Positions 52,443 through 62,007 of a stretch of DNA of 64,000 nt are shown piece after piece. The stretch's first letter is position 1. Every line of letters begins with the position of its first letter. A program made the position numbers and the translations under genes. The notes under the pieces were generated by a model. The model saw only the letters and a list, made by a program, of their open reading frames with translations. It ran no database searches and was not told where the DNA came from. Source of the stretch: an uncultured Ignavibacteriota bacterium (lineage in GTDB: Bacteria; Bacteroidota; Ignavibacteria; Palsa-1295); assembly GCA_903900335.1 (NCBI GenBank), contig CAIUMP010000017.1:113516-177515 (forward strand), given 5' to 3'.

Positions 52443-53915
52443 ATGGAACAAGCAGTATTACAGAAGCCGCAGAAACGCAGTGAACGACTGAAGAAGGCAC
52501 CACCGCGCCTCGAAATGCCACGTCGAGAGGATCTGCTACCGCTTTTTGCGAAGTATGATGTTCCTGTTCCACGCTACACCAGCTATCCTCCTGCAACACA
52601 ATTCACGAATCGCTTCGATGGCTCCGACTATATCACCCATCTGACGCAATTCTCTGGAGATGGTACCGAAGTCTCGCTCTATGTTCATCTTCCGTTCTGC
52701 GACACACTGTGCTATTTCTGCGGATGCACGGTGCTCATCTCAAACAATCGTGAGAAGATCTCGGAGTATCTGGACTATCTCAAGCGTGAGATCACGCTTG
52801 TTGCCGAAACGCTCGATAATACGCCCATTGTAGTTCAAATGCACTGGGGCGGTGGCAGCCCTACCCATTTGACACCGCAGGAAATTGCCGAGCTCGGTGC
52901 GCATATTCGAAAGACGTTTGAATTCGCCCCGGATGCGGAAGTTTCGATAGAGATCGATCCGCGAGGACTGACGATTGAGCACATTCATGCGATGCGGAGC
53001 GTCGGGTTCAATCGCGCGAGCATTGGTGTGCAGGATTTTGACCCGGATGTGCAAGTGGCAGTCAACCGGGTACAGCCGCGGAGCATGACCGAGCAAGTGA
53101 TCGACTGGTGCCGCGAAGCAGGGATGACGGGGATCAATCTTGATCTGATCTATGGGCTTCCGTATCAAACGACCGAGTCCTTCACCGCGACACTCAAGAC
53201 CGTTCGCGAAATATCGCCGGACCGGATCGCGGTCTATAACTTCGCATACGTCCCGTGGATCAAGCCGCACCAGAAATTGATCGGTATTGATACGCTGCCG
53301 ATCGCGAGCACGAAGCTCGCGTTACTGGAGCTTGCAATACAGGAGTTAACGGACGCAGGATATGAATACCTTGGTATGGACCACTTTGCAAAGCCGACCG
53401 ATGCGCTCGTTGAAGCGAAGCGCTCAGGCTCATTGCACAGAAATTTTCAAGGATATTCTACACTCGCGGGTAGAGACATGCTTGCATTTGGTATCTCGGC
53501 GATCGGGCGAGTGGAGAATGCATTTGTGCAGAACGTGAAGGAGCTGCCCGAGTATTACAAGATGCTAGACGAGGGAATGTTCCCCGTGGAGCGAGGCTAT
53601 GAACTGACGGCCGATGATGCCGTGCGAGAATATGTCATCATGCAGTTGATGTGCAACTCGTTCGTTGATAAGGACGAAGTGGAGCGGTTGTTCGGGATGG
53701 AATTCGATCACTATTTCCGCGACGCTCTTTCCACACTCGAACCGCTGACGGCCGACGGACTGTGTTATTGCGACGAATCGTCTGTGACGGTCACAGACCG
53801 AGGGCGCTACTTTTTGCGGAATATCGCTGCACAGTTCGATGCCTATCTCGCACCGGTGGAGCAGGGTGCCGCTGCGGACGGCGCTGTGAAAAACATGTTT
53901 TCCCGGGCAATTTGA
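52443..53915 (+). CDS. hemN: Oxygen-independent coproporphyrinogen III oxidase
   Basis: Radical SAM enzyme converting coproporphyrinogen III to protoporphyrinogen IX without oxygen. The 490-residue product has RYTSYPPATQF, then HLPFCDTLCYFCGCT with the three-cysteine cluster motif plus the extra Cys of true HemN. Further blocks are MHWGGGSPTHL, EIDPRGLT, NRASIGVQDFDPDVQ, NLDLIYGLPYQT and YEYLGMDHFAKP. These separate it from HemW. An N-terminal extension of about 30 residues is basic. Heme supply under anoxia suits the many cytochromes in the window. It probably shares a transcript with ric. Confidence 0.95.
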   Translation: MEQAVLQKPQKRSERLKKAPPRLEMPRREDLLPLFAKYDVPVPRYTSYPPATQFTNRFDGSDYITHLTQFSGDGTEVSLYVHLPFCDTLCYFCGCTVLISNNREKISEYLDYLKREITLVAETLDNTPIVVQMHWGGGSPTHLTPQEIAELGAHIRKTFEFAPDAEVSIEIDPRGLTIEHIHAMRSVGFNRASIGVQDFDPDVQVAVNRVQPRSMTEQVIDWCREAGMTGINLDLIYGLPYQTTESFTATLKTVREISPDRIAVYNFAYVPWIKPHQKLIGIDTLPIASTKLALLELAIQELTDAGYEYLGMDHFAKPTDALVEAKRSGSLHRNFQGYSTLAGRDMLAFGISAIGRVENAFVQNVKELPEYYKMLDEGMFPVERGYELTADDAVREYVIMQLMCNSFVDKDEVERLFGMEFDHYFRDALSTLEPLTADGLCYCDESSVTVTDRGRYFLRNIAAQFDAYLAPVEQGAAADGAVKNMFSRAI

Positions 53916-53952
53916 TGCGGGAAGGATACGTATCCAATTTGGGATTGGATCT

Positions 53953-55344
53953 ATGAATGGCGGAATAAACTTTAGAGGGCCGTGTTCTGTGGATGAGCTG
54001 GCGGGTTTGGGTCAGTCACGATCTGAAACGCTCAGTCCGTCCCCTTTTGAAGGGGTCGAGTTGTCATCTACAATGCACAGCGCTGGTATGAATGGTCTGA
54101 CGCCGGACATTCAGCATCAGCGCATCAACGGCGAATCTGGAGCCTCGGTGGATTTCGGGCCGGTCATTCTTGACCTGCCCGCCATGGTGCGACCGGACGC
54201 CACAGAACTGGCCGTATTTCGCACAATGCCACAAACTGAATCCGCGCTAGTCCGTTTTGCGTTTGAACATTCCTCCGATGGAATGCTGCTCACAGATCCC
54301 AAAGGGATCATTCGCATGGTCAACGATGCATTCGTTCGCATGTTCGGATTCCCTCGCGAAGAGGTGATCGGTCAGCGAAGCGGATTCCTTCGGTCTCGCT
54401 ACTCGACGCAAGAGTTCTATGAGACGATGTGGCAATCGCTTCGTCAACATGGTGAATGGAAGGGAGAGATCGTCAATCGAACCAAGCACGGTGCGGAGAA
54501 GACGTGCTTCCTGACGATCACATCGATCTTCGCAGAGGCCGGGGAAGATGGCCAACCCGTTCGTATTGGGTATCTCGGCGTGGAGATAGATCTGACGGAG
54601 CGCAAGCGGATGGAGTCTCAGATCGTGCAGGGCGAAAAGCTTGCGGCCATTGGCGAGAGCGTCGCGACGCTCGTTCACGAGATCCGCAATCCGCTCAATG
54701 GCATTGCCATGAATATCTATCTCCTTGAGCAGAATGCCGATGCGGAAGCGCATTGGACAGAAGAGGAGCGCGAATCCATTCATCTTATCAGCCGTGAAGC
54801 CAAGCGCTTAGAAGTGCTCGTGAAGAACGTGCTTACGTATGCGCGTAATGTTGAGCTTCGTTACGAGCGCGTTATTCTGTCAAGCTTCCTCGAAGAGCTG
54901 GAAGAGCTACTAATTTTCCAAGCCGAGCAGCGAGATGTGAAGCTTCTTGTGAAGATGGATGGGGATCGCCTCACCGGACGGTTCGATCCCGATCAGATGA
55001 AGCAGGTTATGCTCAACCTCGTTCAAAATGCCATTGAAGCCGCAGAGCAGAGCGAAGAGCGCGCCGTTCGCGTCCAGGTCGATCTTCGTGAAGATGCTTC
55101 GTGGCGGCCGATTAGCTCCTCCGGCAGAGTGATCCTCTTTGAAGTTGCCAATAGCGGCCCCGCGATCTCCGAAGAGGTCCGCAGCCGACTCTTTCGCCCA
55201 TTCTTCACAACCAAATCTCAGGGTCTTGGTCTCGGTCTGGCGACAAGCGCCAAAATAGTACGCCAACATCATGGCGTCCTCGATATTCGACAATCAGAAG
55301 AACCTCCCTTTACGACTGAATTTATTGTAGCACTACCCGCATGA
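53953..55344 (+). CDS. PAS-domain histidine kinase, NtrB-like, cytoplasmic
   Basis: A 463-residue protein with no membrane helix. About 95 unstructured residues precede a PAS domain (about 98-215: FEHSSDGMLLTDPKGIIRMVN, GYLGVEIDLTERKRME). HisKA has its phospho-His in LVHEIRNPLNGIA near residue 240. The ATPase domain has LNLVQNAIEAAEQ and TKSQGLGLGLATSAKIV. It phosphorylates the adjacent sigma-54 activator, whose start overlaps this stop by four bases. The signal sensed by the PAS domain cannot be told. Confidence 0.92.
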   Translation: MNGGINFRGPCSVDELAGLGQSRSETLSPSPFEGVELSSTMHSAGMNGLTPDIQHQRINGESGASVDFGPVILDLPAMVRPDATELAVFRTMPQTESALVRFAFEHSSDGMLLTDPKGIIRMVNDAFVRMFGFPREEVIGQRSGFLRSRYSTQEFYETMWQSLRQHGEWKGEIVNRTKHGAEKTCFLTITSIFAEAGEDGQPVRIGYLGVEIDLTERKRMESQIVQGEKLAAIGESVATLVHEIRNPLNGIAMNIYLLEQNADAEAHWTEEERESIHLISREAKRLEVLVKNVLTYARNVELRYERVILSSFLEELEELLIFQAEQRDVKLLVKMDGDRLTGRFDPDQMKQVMLNLVQNAIEAAEQSEERAVRVQVDLREDASWRPISSSGRVILFEVANSGPAISEEVRSRLFRPFFTTKSQGLGLGLATSAKIVRQHHGVLDIRQSEEPPFTTEFIVALPA

Positions 55345-56846
55345 CTACCGTGGAAGACGAACGCGTTGCACCAGCAGCATCAAAGGTAATCGATCACGCA
55401 TCGCTTACCACACTCACACCGGATCCCGCAGAGCGCGCACGCGCCGCGGAGCACGCACGATTGCCCGATCACCCGATCCGCGCAGCGGCGCGGAGAATCC
55501 TCGTCATTGACGACGACGCGACGGCCCGCCGCACCCTTGAGCGCTTCTTGACGCGCGAAGGCTTTTCCGTCACAACTGCCGCAAACGCCAACGAGGGCCT
55601 GCTCGCGGTGCAGGTCGATCAGCCGGAGATCATCCTTTCTGATATTTACATGCCCGGCATGTCCGGACTCGAGATGCAGGCGAAGATACAGGAGTTCGCG
55701 CCGCATATCAACATCCTCCTCATGACAGGGCAGGACGATATGCCCACGACGGTCAAGGCGATGCAGCAGGGCGCATATGACTACATGACAAAGCCGATTG
55801 ATCTCGAACGGCTCAAGAAGATTCTGAATCGCCTCATCGAGACGCAGCAGCTTTCCGAGCAGCTCGATCTGCTGAAGGAGACCGACCGTGAAGAGTACAA
55901 ACTCGAGAACATCCTCGTGGGGCGGTCGCCACAGATGATCGAGATCTACAAGACGATCGGCAGCGTGACGCGCTCGCGAGTGACGGTGCTTATCGAAGGT
56001 GAGTCCGGCACGGGTAAAGAACTCATCGCCAGAGCTATCCACTTTAACTCGCCTTGGAAAGACGAGCCATTCATCGCGGTCAATTGTACAGCACTTGCTG
56101 AGACACTGCTTGAATCCGAACTCTTCGGACACATGAAAGGCTCGTTCACTGGCGCGACGGGTGACAAGCGCGGTAAGTTCGAACTGGCAAGAAGTGGTAC
56201 GATCTTCTTGGATGAGATCGGTGAGATATCCCACACGTTGCAAGTAAAACTGCTGCGCGTGCTCCAAGAGCGCGAGTTCGAGCGTGTGGGCGGCGAAAAG
56301 ACGTTGCCTATGAATGCGAGAATCATCGCAGCGACGAATCGCGATCTGAAGAAGGAAGTAGATGAAGGCCGCTTCCGCGAGGACTTGTATTACCGCTTGA
56401 ACGTCGTTAGTATCAAAGCGCCGCCACTGCGCGAGCGCAAGGAAGATATTCCGATACTCGTGACAAATTTGCTGCGACGCATCAATGAGGAGCTGCACAC
56501 GAAAGTCTATAAGGTAAGCGCGCAGGCGTCCGAACGGATACAGAAGCATTACTGGTCGGGCAACGTGCGCGAGCTGGAAAATGTACTGACGCGCGCGGTG
56601 GTGCTATCGAAATCGGATGTGATCGAGGAGTCGGTACTGCCGCACGCTGCGGAACATGCCGGCGCGGTCCATGCGTATGACTGGAACCGCTCGCTGGCCG
56701 ACATCGAACGCGAGCACATTGGCCGCGTGCTCGAAGCGGTTCACGGCAACCGCACCGAGGCCGCCCGCATCCTCGGCATCTCCAAACCCACGCTCTACGC
56801 CAAGCTACCTGCCACGAAGCACGAGGACAAGGTAGTGCCGGAGTAA
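55341..56846 (+). CDS. Sigma-54-dependent response regulator, NtrC family
   Basis: A 501-residue activator. A 50-residue leader is followed by the receiver (about 51-165) with acidic cluster VIDDDATARR, phospho-Asp in LSDIYMPG and Lys in TKPID. The AAA+ domain (about 190-420) has Walker A GESGTGKE, the sigma-54 contact loop GSFTGATG, Walker B TIFLDEIGE and the arginine region LYYRLNVV. A Fis-type helix-turn-helix (NRTEAARILGISKPTLYAKL) closes it. It would activate RpoN promoters when phosphorylated by the preceding kinase. Targets in the window were not identified. Confidence 0.95.
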   Translation: MTTVEDERVAPAASKVIDHASLTTLTPDPAERARAAEHARLPDHPIRAAARRILVIDDDATARRTLERFLTREGFSVTTAANANEGLLAVQVDQPEIILSDIYMPGMSGLEMQAKIQEFAPHINILLMTGQDDMPTTVKAMQQGAYDYMTKPIDLERLKKILNRLIETQQLSEQLDLLKETDREEYKLENILVGRSPQMIEIYKTIGSVTRSRVTVLIEGESGTGKELIARAIHFNSPWKDEPFIAVNCTALAETLLESELFGHMKGSFTGATGDKRGKFELARSGTIFLDEIGEISHTLQVKLLRVLQEREFERVGGEKTLPMNARIIAATNRDLKKEVDEGRFREDLYYRLNVVSIKAPPLRERKEDIPILVTNLLRRINEELHTKVYKVSAQASERIQKHYWSGNVRELENVLTRAVVLSKSDVIEESVLPHAAEHAGAVHAYDWNRSLADIEREHIGRVLEAVHGNRTEAARILGISKPTLYAKLPATKHEDKVVPE

Positions 56847-56884
56847 GACGGTCGTAACACGACGAGAAAAAAATGATAGAATGA

Positions 56885-56910
56885 AAAGGGCGGGTGTAAA
56901 CCTGCCCTTT
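56885..56910. terminator. Terminator between convergent genes
   Basis: AAAGGGCGGG paired with CCTGCCCTTT (one mismatch), followed by GTGTTTTGG, 40 bases after the regulator stop. Confidence 0.7.
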
Positions 56911-56919
56911 GTGTTTTGG

Positions 56920-58131
56920 TCACTCCCTCACAACTTTCCGCATCACCGTTCCATTCGCGGAATGGATGCGGAGGAAGTAGGTGCCCGAAGCAAAGTGGGA
57001 GAGATCGAGCGTAAGCTCGCTCGCGCGGTTGTTCAGCATGTTCAGCACCTCCGCGCCGAGCACGTTGAGCACACTCACGCGCTCAATAGAATAGCTGCCG
57101 TGAATGGTGATGAGGCCACTTGCCGGATTGGGATAAATCTCAAGGGTATCCCGCACTGGCACGGCAGCCACACTCTTCACCCCGCTCTTCCGTAGCATCT
57201 CCGAAAGCGGACGGATATAACTGTTGCCATCGGGGTAAACAGGATCGTCAGTTCCTGCTATGAGGAATGTATCGAAAACGCACAAGGTGTGAACAACGGT
57301 CGAGCGAAGGCCGGTATTCATATTCGTGGTGTCCCACGTTACACCACTATCCGTCGAGAGAAATATTCCTCCTCCCTCTGTTCCAGCAAGAACATACTTT
57401 CCGTATGTTACAAGTGCCGGCACATAATTCTTGGCGAGAACCGAGGCACCCATGTAATTCCAGGTATCACCGTTATCGGTTGAACGATATACACCACCAT
57501 CTGCTCTCCCCGCAAGGATGATTGAGCCGATGACGCAAAAAGTAAGGACACCGTCCTTGACAGTGGTTGGCTTCCAGCTATTGCCACTGTCGATCGAACG
57601 GAATACACCGCCGGTCGTAGCAGCAAAAAGACTCGTTTGCAGTGCAACGAGAAAGGAAACGTTCGCAATGGCACCACTATCTTTTTCAACCCAGTGTACG
57701 CCACTATCAATAGAACGGAATATTCCATATCCAAAGGTGCCACCTGCTGCGGCGAAGAGGTTCGTACCAATCGTATCGAACGCAGTGATTTCTCCGCCAC
57801 TCAAGTACTTATTGGACAGTGTCCAGTTCGATCCATTATCCGATGAGCGATACACACCACCACCGCCAACATAAAGGAATTGACCGACCGAGCCGAATGC
57901 TCTCACCATCTTGTCTGCGAAGGTTGGGCGAATGCCCGTATCTGCAAACACCCATTTGTCGGGTGTCGAAGGAGCATAGCGGTACAGATGCCCGCCCTTC
58001 ATGCTTCCGAAGAGACTCGCGTCATGTACACCAAAAGCAGCAGGTGGTCTAAAGAAGTCACCCTTCCATTGCGTTCTTCCATCACTGGCCAGAAAGGCAC
58101 AAATGAATAGTGGTAATAATAGCTTTTTCAT
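56920..58131 (-). CDS. Secreted BNR/Asp-box propeller protein with T9SS sorting domain
   Basis: A 403-residue protein beginning MKKLLLPLFICAFLAS (signal peptide). The body holds at least five Asp-box repeats of the form S-x-D-x-G-x-x-W: SSDNGSNWTLS, SIDSGVHWVEK, SIDSGNSWKPT, STDNGDTWNYM and STDSGVTWDTT. These indicate a sialidase- or sortilin-like beta-propeller. Catalytic sialidase arginines are not obvious, so a binding role is likelier. The end is a sorting domain (EIYPNPASGLITIHGS, VSVLNVLGAEVL, SGTYFLRIHS, RKVVRE). The frame extends to 58191, but the signal peptide marks the start. Confidence 0.87.
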   Translation of the reverse strand: MKKLLLPLFICAFLASDGRTQWKGDFFRPPAAFGVHDASLFGSMKGGHLYRYAPSTPDKWVFADTGIRPTFADKMVRAFGSVGQFLYVGGGGVYRSSDNGSNWTLSNKYLSGGEITAFDTIGTNLFAAAGGTFGYGIFRSIDSGVHWVEKDSGAIANVSFLVALQTSLFAATTGGVFRSIDSGNSWKPTTVKDGVLTFCVIGSIILAGRADGGVYRSTDNGDTWNYMGASVLAKNYVPALVTYGKYVLAGTEGGGIFLSTDSGVTWDTTNMNTGLRSTVVHTLCVFDTFLIAGTDDPVYPDGNSYIRPLSEMLRKSGVKSVAAVPVRDTLEIYPNPASGLITIHGSYSIERVSVLNVLGAEVLNMLNNRASELTLDLSHFASGTYFLRIHSANGTVMRKVVRE

Positions 58132-58145
58132 AGGATAATCTGTTT

Positions 58146-60107
58146 TTAGCGTGGAAAGTTTGGGAGCTTGGCATCGCTCGGCAAATCCCATATTTTGAAA
58201 TAATCTACGAGATGGTGCGCAGTATGCTGGAAGTGACTGCTACCCGGGGGACTCTCAACAAGGTCACATCCTTGACAGGTGGCGATGTTCGCTTCGAAAT
58301 ATTTCACTTCTTGGTAGTAGATCGAGTTCGTGTCCGAATAATCGCTTGGAACGCCATCCATGTCGATCTCTGCGGGTATTATGCCCATGGGCGCCCGTGG
58401 GAAGGTTGTAATGTAGTCGTACCGCTTATCACCAATGGGAATAAGATGATCCGGGTATCGCTGCCGCACCGCACCGTCAACTAAGAACTCCGCTTCGTGG
58501 GGAAGGAGCTCCATGGTGTAGGTGTGATACTTGTAGGTGGTTGTATCGACGAGAATCGGTGCAACTGGGTAGTCCGGCCCTTCATCGCAAGTATAAGAGA
58601 AGCGTTTAGTTGCGATATGTGAGGCACCCGAGTCGAGCGGTGTGGTAAGATAGATTTTGCCAGTGGCATGATCCCAATGACAAGGATAATAGCGGTCGAG
58701 GAGTGAGAGTTGAATCGAGTTTGGCTGATAACCCTTATTGAAGAAAAGAGTGTCATGCGTGCCATCAGCATGGACACTGTCCGCATACGCTCCCGTGAAA
58801 TATCGTCCAGTCGAATCGACTCGCCACGAGAGCGAATCGCTGACGTTGCTCTTCTTCTTGATGTAATAAAACGTAACCAAACGGTTCGAATCGGCAACGA
58901 GTGATGAAGGGAAACCACCTTCTCCGATAGTAGTCCGATCCGCCAGGAGTAATGTATCCGGGTGGTGCGTATTTATTTGTTGTTTAACCTCGTACGGAAA
59001 GTTATTGATCACGACCGCATCTGGGTCATTCCACGGTGCAAAATGCGCCGCAGGACTTCGGAAAGCCGGGTGACCGGCGGTGTCCGTTCCAAATTTTCCT
59101 TGAAACGGCCCGTAAGGGAAGTTGTGCGAAAGCCCGAGATGTATTTCATCAAGGCCGCCACCCCACTTTTCGTTCATGTTCCACTCGTTCGCTTGAGCGT
59201 TTGCGTAGCTATTCGTATGGTGTTTGACGATCGGGACCTTTTCGCGAATCTCCCATTTGCCATACGGTGCGTTCTCGTATGCTGACCTGATGGGAATGGA
59301 GTCCCGTTTCCACGGCCACGGGCTGCCACTAATAATAGCGGTGGAGAAGTGGAAGGTTGTATGCACAGGGGGCGTTCCAGGCTCAATACAATTGCACGAA
59401 TCCTCTTTGAGATCGATCCGAAGTGCCCTGCCATCCAAGGCATCCGGGTCATCGACAATGGCAAGATTCGTATCATACGAACAATCTGCCCCCTGCACGG
59501 GCCAGCCGTGTGCGTTATCGAAGATGTGCCACTGGCTTCGAAACTTTGCTGTGTCCGCGAAGTTATCGCTGAAGACAGAGTCCCCCCACTTCGGGGCGAT
59601 GTAAGCATGGAAGTAGGAACCGGGCATAATATGAAATCCGGGTTCCAATCGGATCGTCCCCGTTGCACGAAAATCAACATCTTCCAAAGAATCAACCGTG
59701 ATGACGCTGTCCGTTCCGCTCGTGTCTCCCACGACGATATCGGAATGGTTGTGTGTGATCGGTTTATCGTTCGCAGTGAAGAGCCGCTGCCACGGCACAG
59801 CATTACCGATTGTATCGCCAACGGAAGTTCCGCAGGGGTGCCAGTCACTCAACTTGCCGCCATTGATTTTCGGATAGTACCATTGCAGTATCCCGTCGGA
59901 GTCCTCCGAGCCGAGGCAGCTTAACTCTTTGCGTGTGGCTGTGGCTGGTGGCGGCGCGAACGGGCGGTAATAGACATCCCTGTGATACCAATCCGTGTGG
60001 CGGATGGCAATATCGGTGTCCTGATAGATAATCGCTGGATTGACTAACTGCGCCAATGCCGCGCTCGCGGAGCACGTCAGAAGAAGAATCGTTAGGATAT
60101 GTTTCAT
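58146..60107 (-). CDS. Secreted protein with concanavalin-like (GH16-like) region
   Basis: A 653-residue protein with signal peptide MKHILTILLLTCSASAALAQ. The region IRLEPGFHIMPGSYFHAYIA (about 165-185) matches the adhesin-like stack motif common in this phylum. A beta-sandwich region (about 195-580) contains NAPYGKWEIREKVPIV, NEWNMNEKWGGGLDEIHLG and HTYTMELLPHEAEFLVDG. This layout resembles glycoside hydrolase family 16, but the canonical ExDxxE catalytic motif is not seen. No sorting domain is recognised at the end (WDLPSDAKLPNFPR). It lies between two other surface-protein genes on the same strand with gaps of 14 and two bases, suggesting one operon. Confidence 0.7.
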   Translation of the reverse strand: MKHILTILLLTCSASAALAQLVNPAIIYQDTDIAIRHTDWYHRDVYYRPFAPPPATATRKELSCLGSEDSDGILQWYYPKINGGKLSDWHPCGTSVGDTIGNAVPWQRLFTANDKPITHNHSDIVVGDTSGTDSVITVDSLEDVDFRATGTIRLEPGFHIMPGSYFHAYIAPKWGDSVFSDNFADTAKFRSQWHIFDNAHGWPVQGADCSYDTNLAIVDDPDALDGRALRIDLKEDSCNCIEPGTPPVHTTFHFSTAIISGSPWPWKRDSIPIRSAYENAPYGKWEIREKVPIVKHHTNSYANAQANEWNMNEKWGGGLDEIHLGLSHNFPYGPFQGKFGTDTAGHPAFRSPAAHFAPWNDPDAVVINNFPYEVKQQINTHHPDTLLLADRTTIGEGGFPSSLVADSNRLVTFYYIKKKSNVSDSLSWRVDSTGRYFTGAYADSVHADGTHDTLFFNKGYQPNSIQLSLLDRYYPCHWDHATGKIYLTTPLDSGASHIATKRFSYTCDEGPDYPVAPILVDTTTYKYHTYTMELLPHEAEFLVDGAVRQRYPDHLIPIGDKRYDYITTFPRAPMGIIPAEIDMDGVPSDYSDTNSIYYQEVKYFEANIATCQGCDLVESPPGSSHFQHTAHHLVDYFKIWDLPSDAKLPNFPR

Positions 60108-60109
60108 AC

Positions 60110-61540
60110 CTACTTCTCCTTTCTCAATTCCTTAATTTCGGCTTGCTGTGCGTCTATTCTCTTGCTCAGCTCGATGGTGTAGAGTGTTAACTCCTCGATC
60201 TTCTGAAGTAGTTTTGCTTCGGTTGCCCCGAGCGCAACGCCTGTGCTGGCGATTTCATCAGCCGACGGTACGTCCGGTAAATGATTATTGGCCTTGATGT
60301 ACTTTTCGACTGAGCTGAGGCTGCGTAGCGTGTATGATGAGTCGAAGACATAATCGGGCCATTCGGTGCTGACATAGGCTTCCTTAAATAGCGCGGGTCC
60401 GTTGACCGCAAGCTTCCAGGTCTTCCCATCGCTCAATCTGGGATGAACATTTGGGAATCGTGTCGAGTCCGGGGATTCCGATCCACCAATATACATTGGG
60501 GTGTGGACGAGGAACATCCCTGTGATGTTATGGCTATCGCTGAAGCCGGGCCGCCAGACATCGAACAGGTGATGGTAGGTGCTGCCGCCAGCCGCGCTGT
60601 CGTCGCACCAGACTTCCATTCCCTTTTGCCCGGAAATATCAACGTGCATCCCAGCCGAAAAATCGTCTATCCCCCTACCTGCATCATACGGGGAGCAGCC
60701 GATATGAACAAGACCTCCATTATCTTGTGAAAACCCGATACCAGAGCTCGACATGCGTGCGAACCGCTTACCAAGTCCGCCGGTTGTCACCCAGTGATCT
60801 TGATAGTGGTTGAAGGAAATTCCTCGCCAGTCAATGGCTTCACTTCCCCCGCTTCGTAAGGCCATACCTTCGTATCGGTTGCCTCCATAGATTGTAAGTC
60901 CGGGCACGGGGTCGCTCAGGCCCGCGGGTGCGACCGTTCCGCCACCAATTTGAAATTGTTCGTACGGTACGGAGTCCTTTGGCAGGTTCATGCCGATGTT
61001 GCCATTTGCAAGGATCATCATTCTCTCGAAATCGGCGGAGGCGATTGGAGGTGCAACCTGTCTCGTTGTATCGCCCGCCGTAGCAAATCGTATAGCACCG
61101 CCCGAAGCGTGTGTTAGTGCTGTTGAAGGCCAGTAGTTATTGAGGATCAAATCACCTTGCTTGTTCTCGTGCAGGATGAGATCGAACCCTGCTGCAAGGG
61201 AGGAGTAGCCTGTCGAATCATGGACGAATGCGAGGAGACCACATGTATCCGTTGAGGTGGATGTGCCTTGCGATAACCGCAGGACAGCCGGCTTCGTGAC
61301 CATCATGCTGGTTGGGTCGTAATGGATTTGCAGAGCATTCCGCGAACCTCCGGGTCCATATATCTCTGTTCCGATGCCAACCGGCGGGGCAGGAGGAAAG
61401 GTGTTTTGAGCCCAGGCCGGGGAGCAACTTACAACAGCAACCAACAATATTAACGCACTAGTAGCGTGGCGAAGCGTGCTGAGAGCTGAGAGCTGAGAGC
61501 TGAGAGCTGAGTTGTATGTTCGGACGCGAGAATGTTTCAT
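60110..61540 (-). CDS. Secreted tail-fibre-like protein with C-terminal coiled coil
   Basis: A 476-residue protein with a delayed signal peptide (ATSALILLVAVVSCSPAWAQ, about residues 26-45). The middle is beta-rich and resembles phage tail-fibre or shufflon-type surface proteins. The C-terminal block (SLSSVEKYIKANNHLPDVPS, then GATEAKLLQKIEELTLYTIE and a basic helix) is a familiar ending in Bacteroidota and predicts a trimeric coiled coil. The first codons after the start contain four copies of a 7-base repeat that encode SALSSQLSALS; a change in copy number would shift the frame. Stop codon lies two bases before the next gene. Confidence 0.75.
   Translation of the reverse strand: MKHSRVRTYNSALSSQLSALSTLRHATSALILLVAVVSCSPAWAQNTFPPAPPVGIGTEIYGPGGSRNALQIHYDPTSMMVTKPAVLRLSQGTSTSTDTCGLLAFVHDSTGYSSLAAGFDLILHENKQGDLILNNYWPSTALTHASGGAIRFATAGDTTRQVAPPIASADFERMMILANGNIGMNLPKDSVPYEQFQIGGGTVAPAGLSDPVPGLTIYGGNRYEGMALRSGGSEAIDWRGISFNHYQDHWVTTGGLGKRFARMSSSGIGFSQDNGGLVHIGCSPYDAGRGIDDFSAGMHVDISGQKGMEVWCDDSAAGGSTYHHLFDVWRPGFSDSHNITGMFLVHTPMYIGGSESPDSTRFPNVHPRLSDGKTWKLAVNGPALFKEAYVSTEWPDYVFDSSYTLRSLSSVEKYIKANNHLPDVPSADEIASTGVALGATEAKLLQKIEELTLYTIELSKRIDAQQAEIKELRKEK
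61478..61511. repeat. Heptanucleotide tandem repeat inside a 5' coding region
   Basis: Four exact copies of a 7-base unit (TCAGCTC on the coding strand) plus five bases of a fifth, ten codons after the start of the tail-fibre-like gene. Confidence 0.9.
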
Positions 61541-62007
61541 GGCAGATGCAGTATGTTCAATCTATTTAGTACCAACACGCGGCGCGGTTTGCAGTTGCGC
61601 CGCAGAATCAAATCGGTTGCTTGTCCGGGCCGGCACGCGTACTCTCAATGTTGGGTGTGTCGGGCAGAGACTTGGGACGAATATACTACGCTGGTTCCGA
61701 GCCCGTGTGAAATTTGGGGCGCTGGTTGGGTTGGAAGCCAGGCTACGAAGGAAGACATTCCCAAAAAATCTTCGCACATTTACAAATTCCCGGTCGGTAT
61801 GGGAACCGCAAAATATTTATGGAAAGCGTTTTCTGTCATATAGACAAAAAGCTGTAAGCTGTTGATTTATATGGAAAGTTCATGAACTATGAATTGACAC
61901 ACACAACAAAATGTGTTTGCGCCGCGCTTGCGTCTTGAGAAAATTTGCCTAAAGAATGCTATTGAAAGGGCGGAGTCGTCCCTATGAAAAGCAGTCTGCG
62001 TTGGAAT
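61541..62007. other. Intergenic region, no gene seen
   Basis: 467 bases upstream of the surface-protein operon and downstream of the comB-like gene. It should contain the surface-operon promoter; the last 200 bases are AT-rich. No RNA or repeat recognised. Confidence 0.5.

Noticed and set aside
55380..56549. 389-codon open frame on the minus strand
   Set aside because: It lies wholly antisense to the NtrC-like regulator, has no recognisable domain, and reflects the codon bias of that gene.
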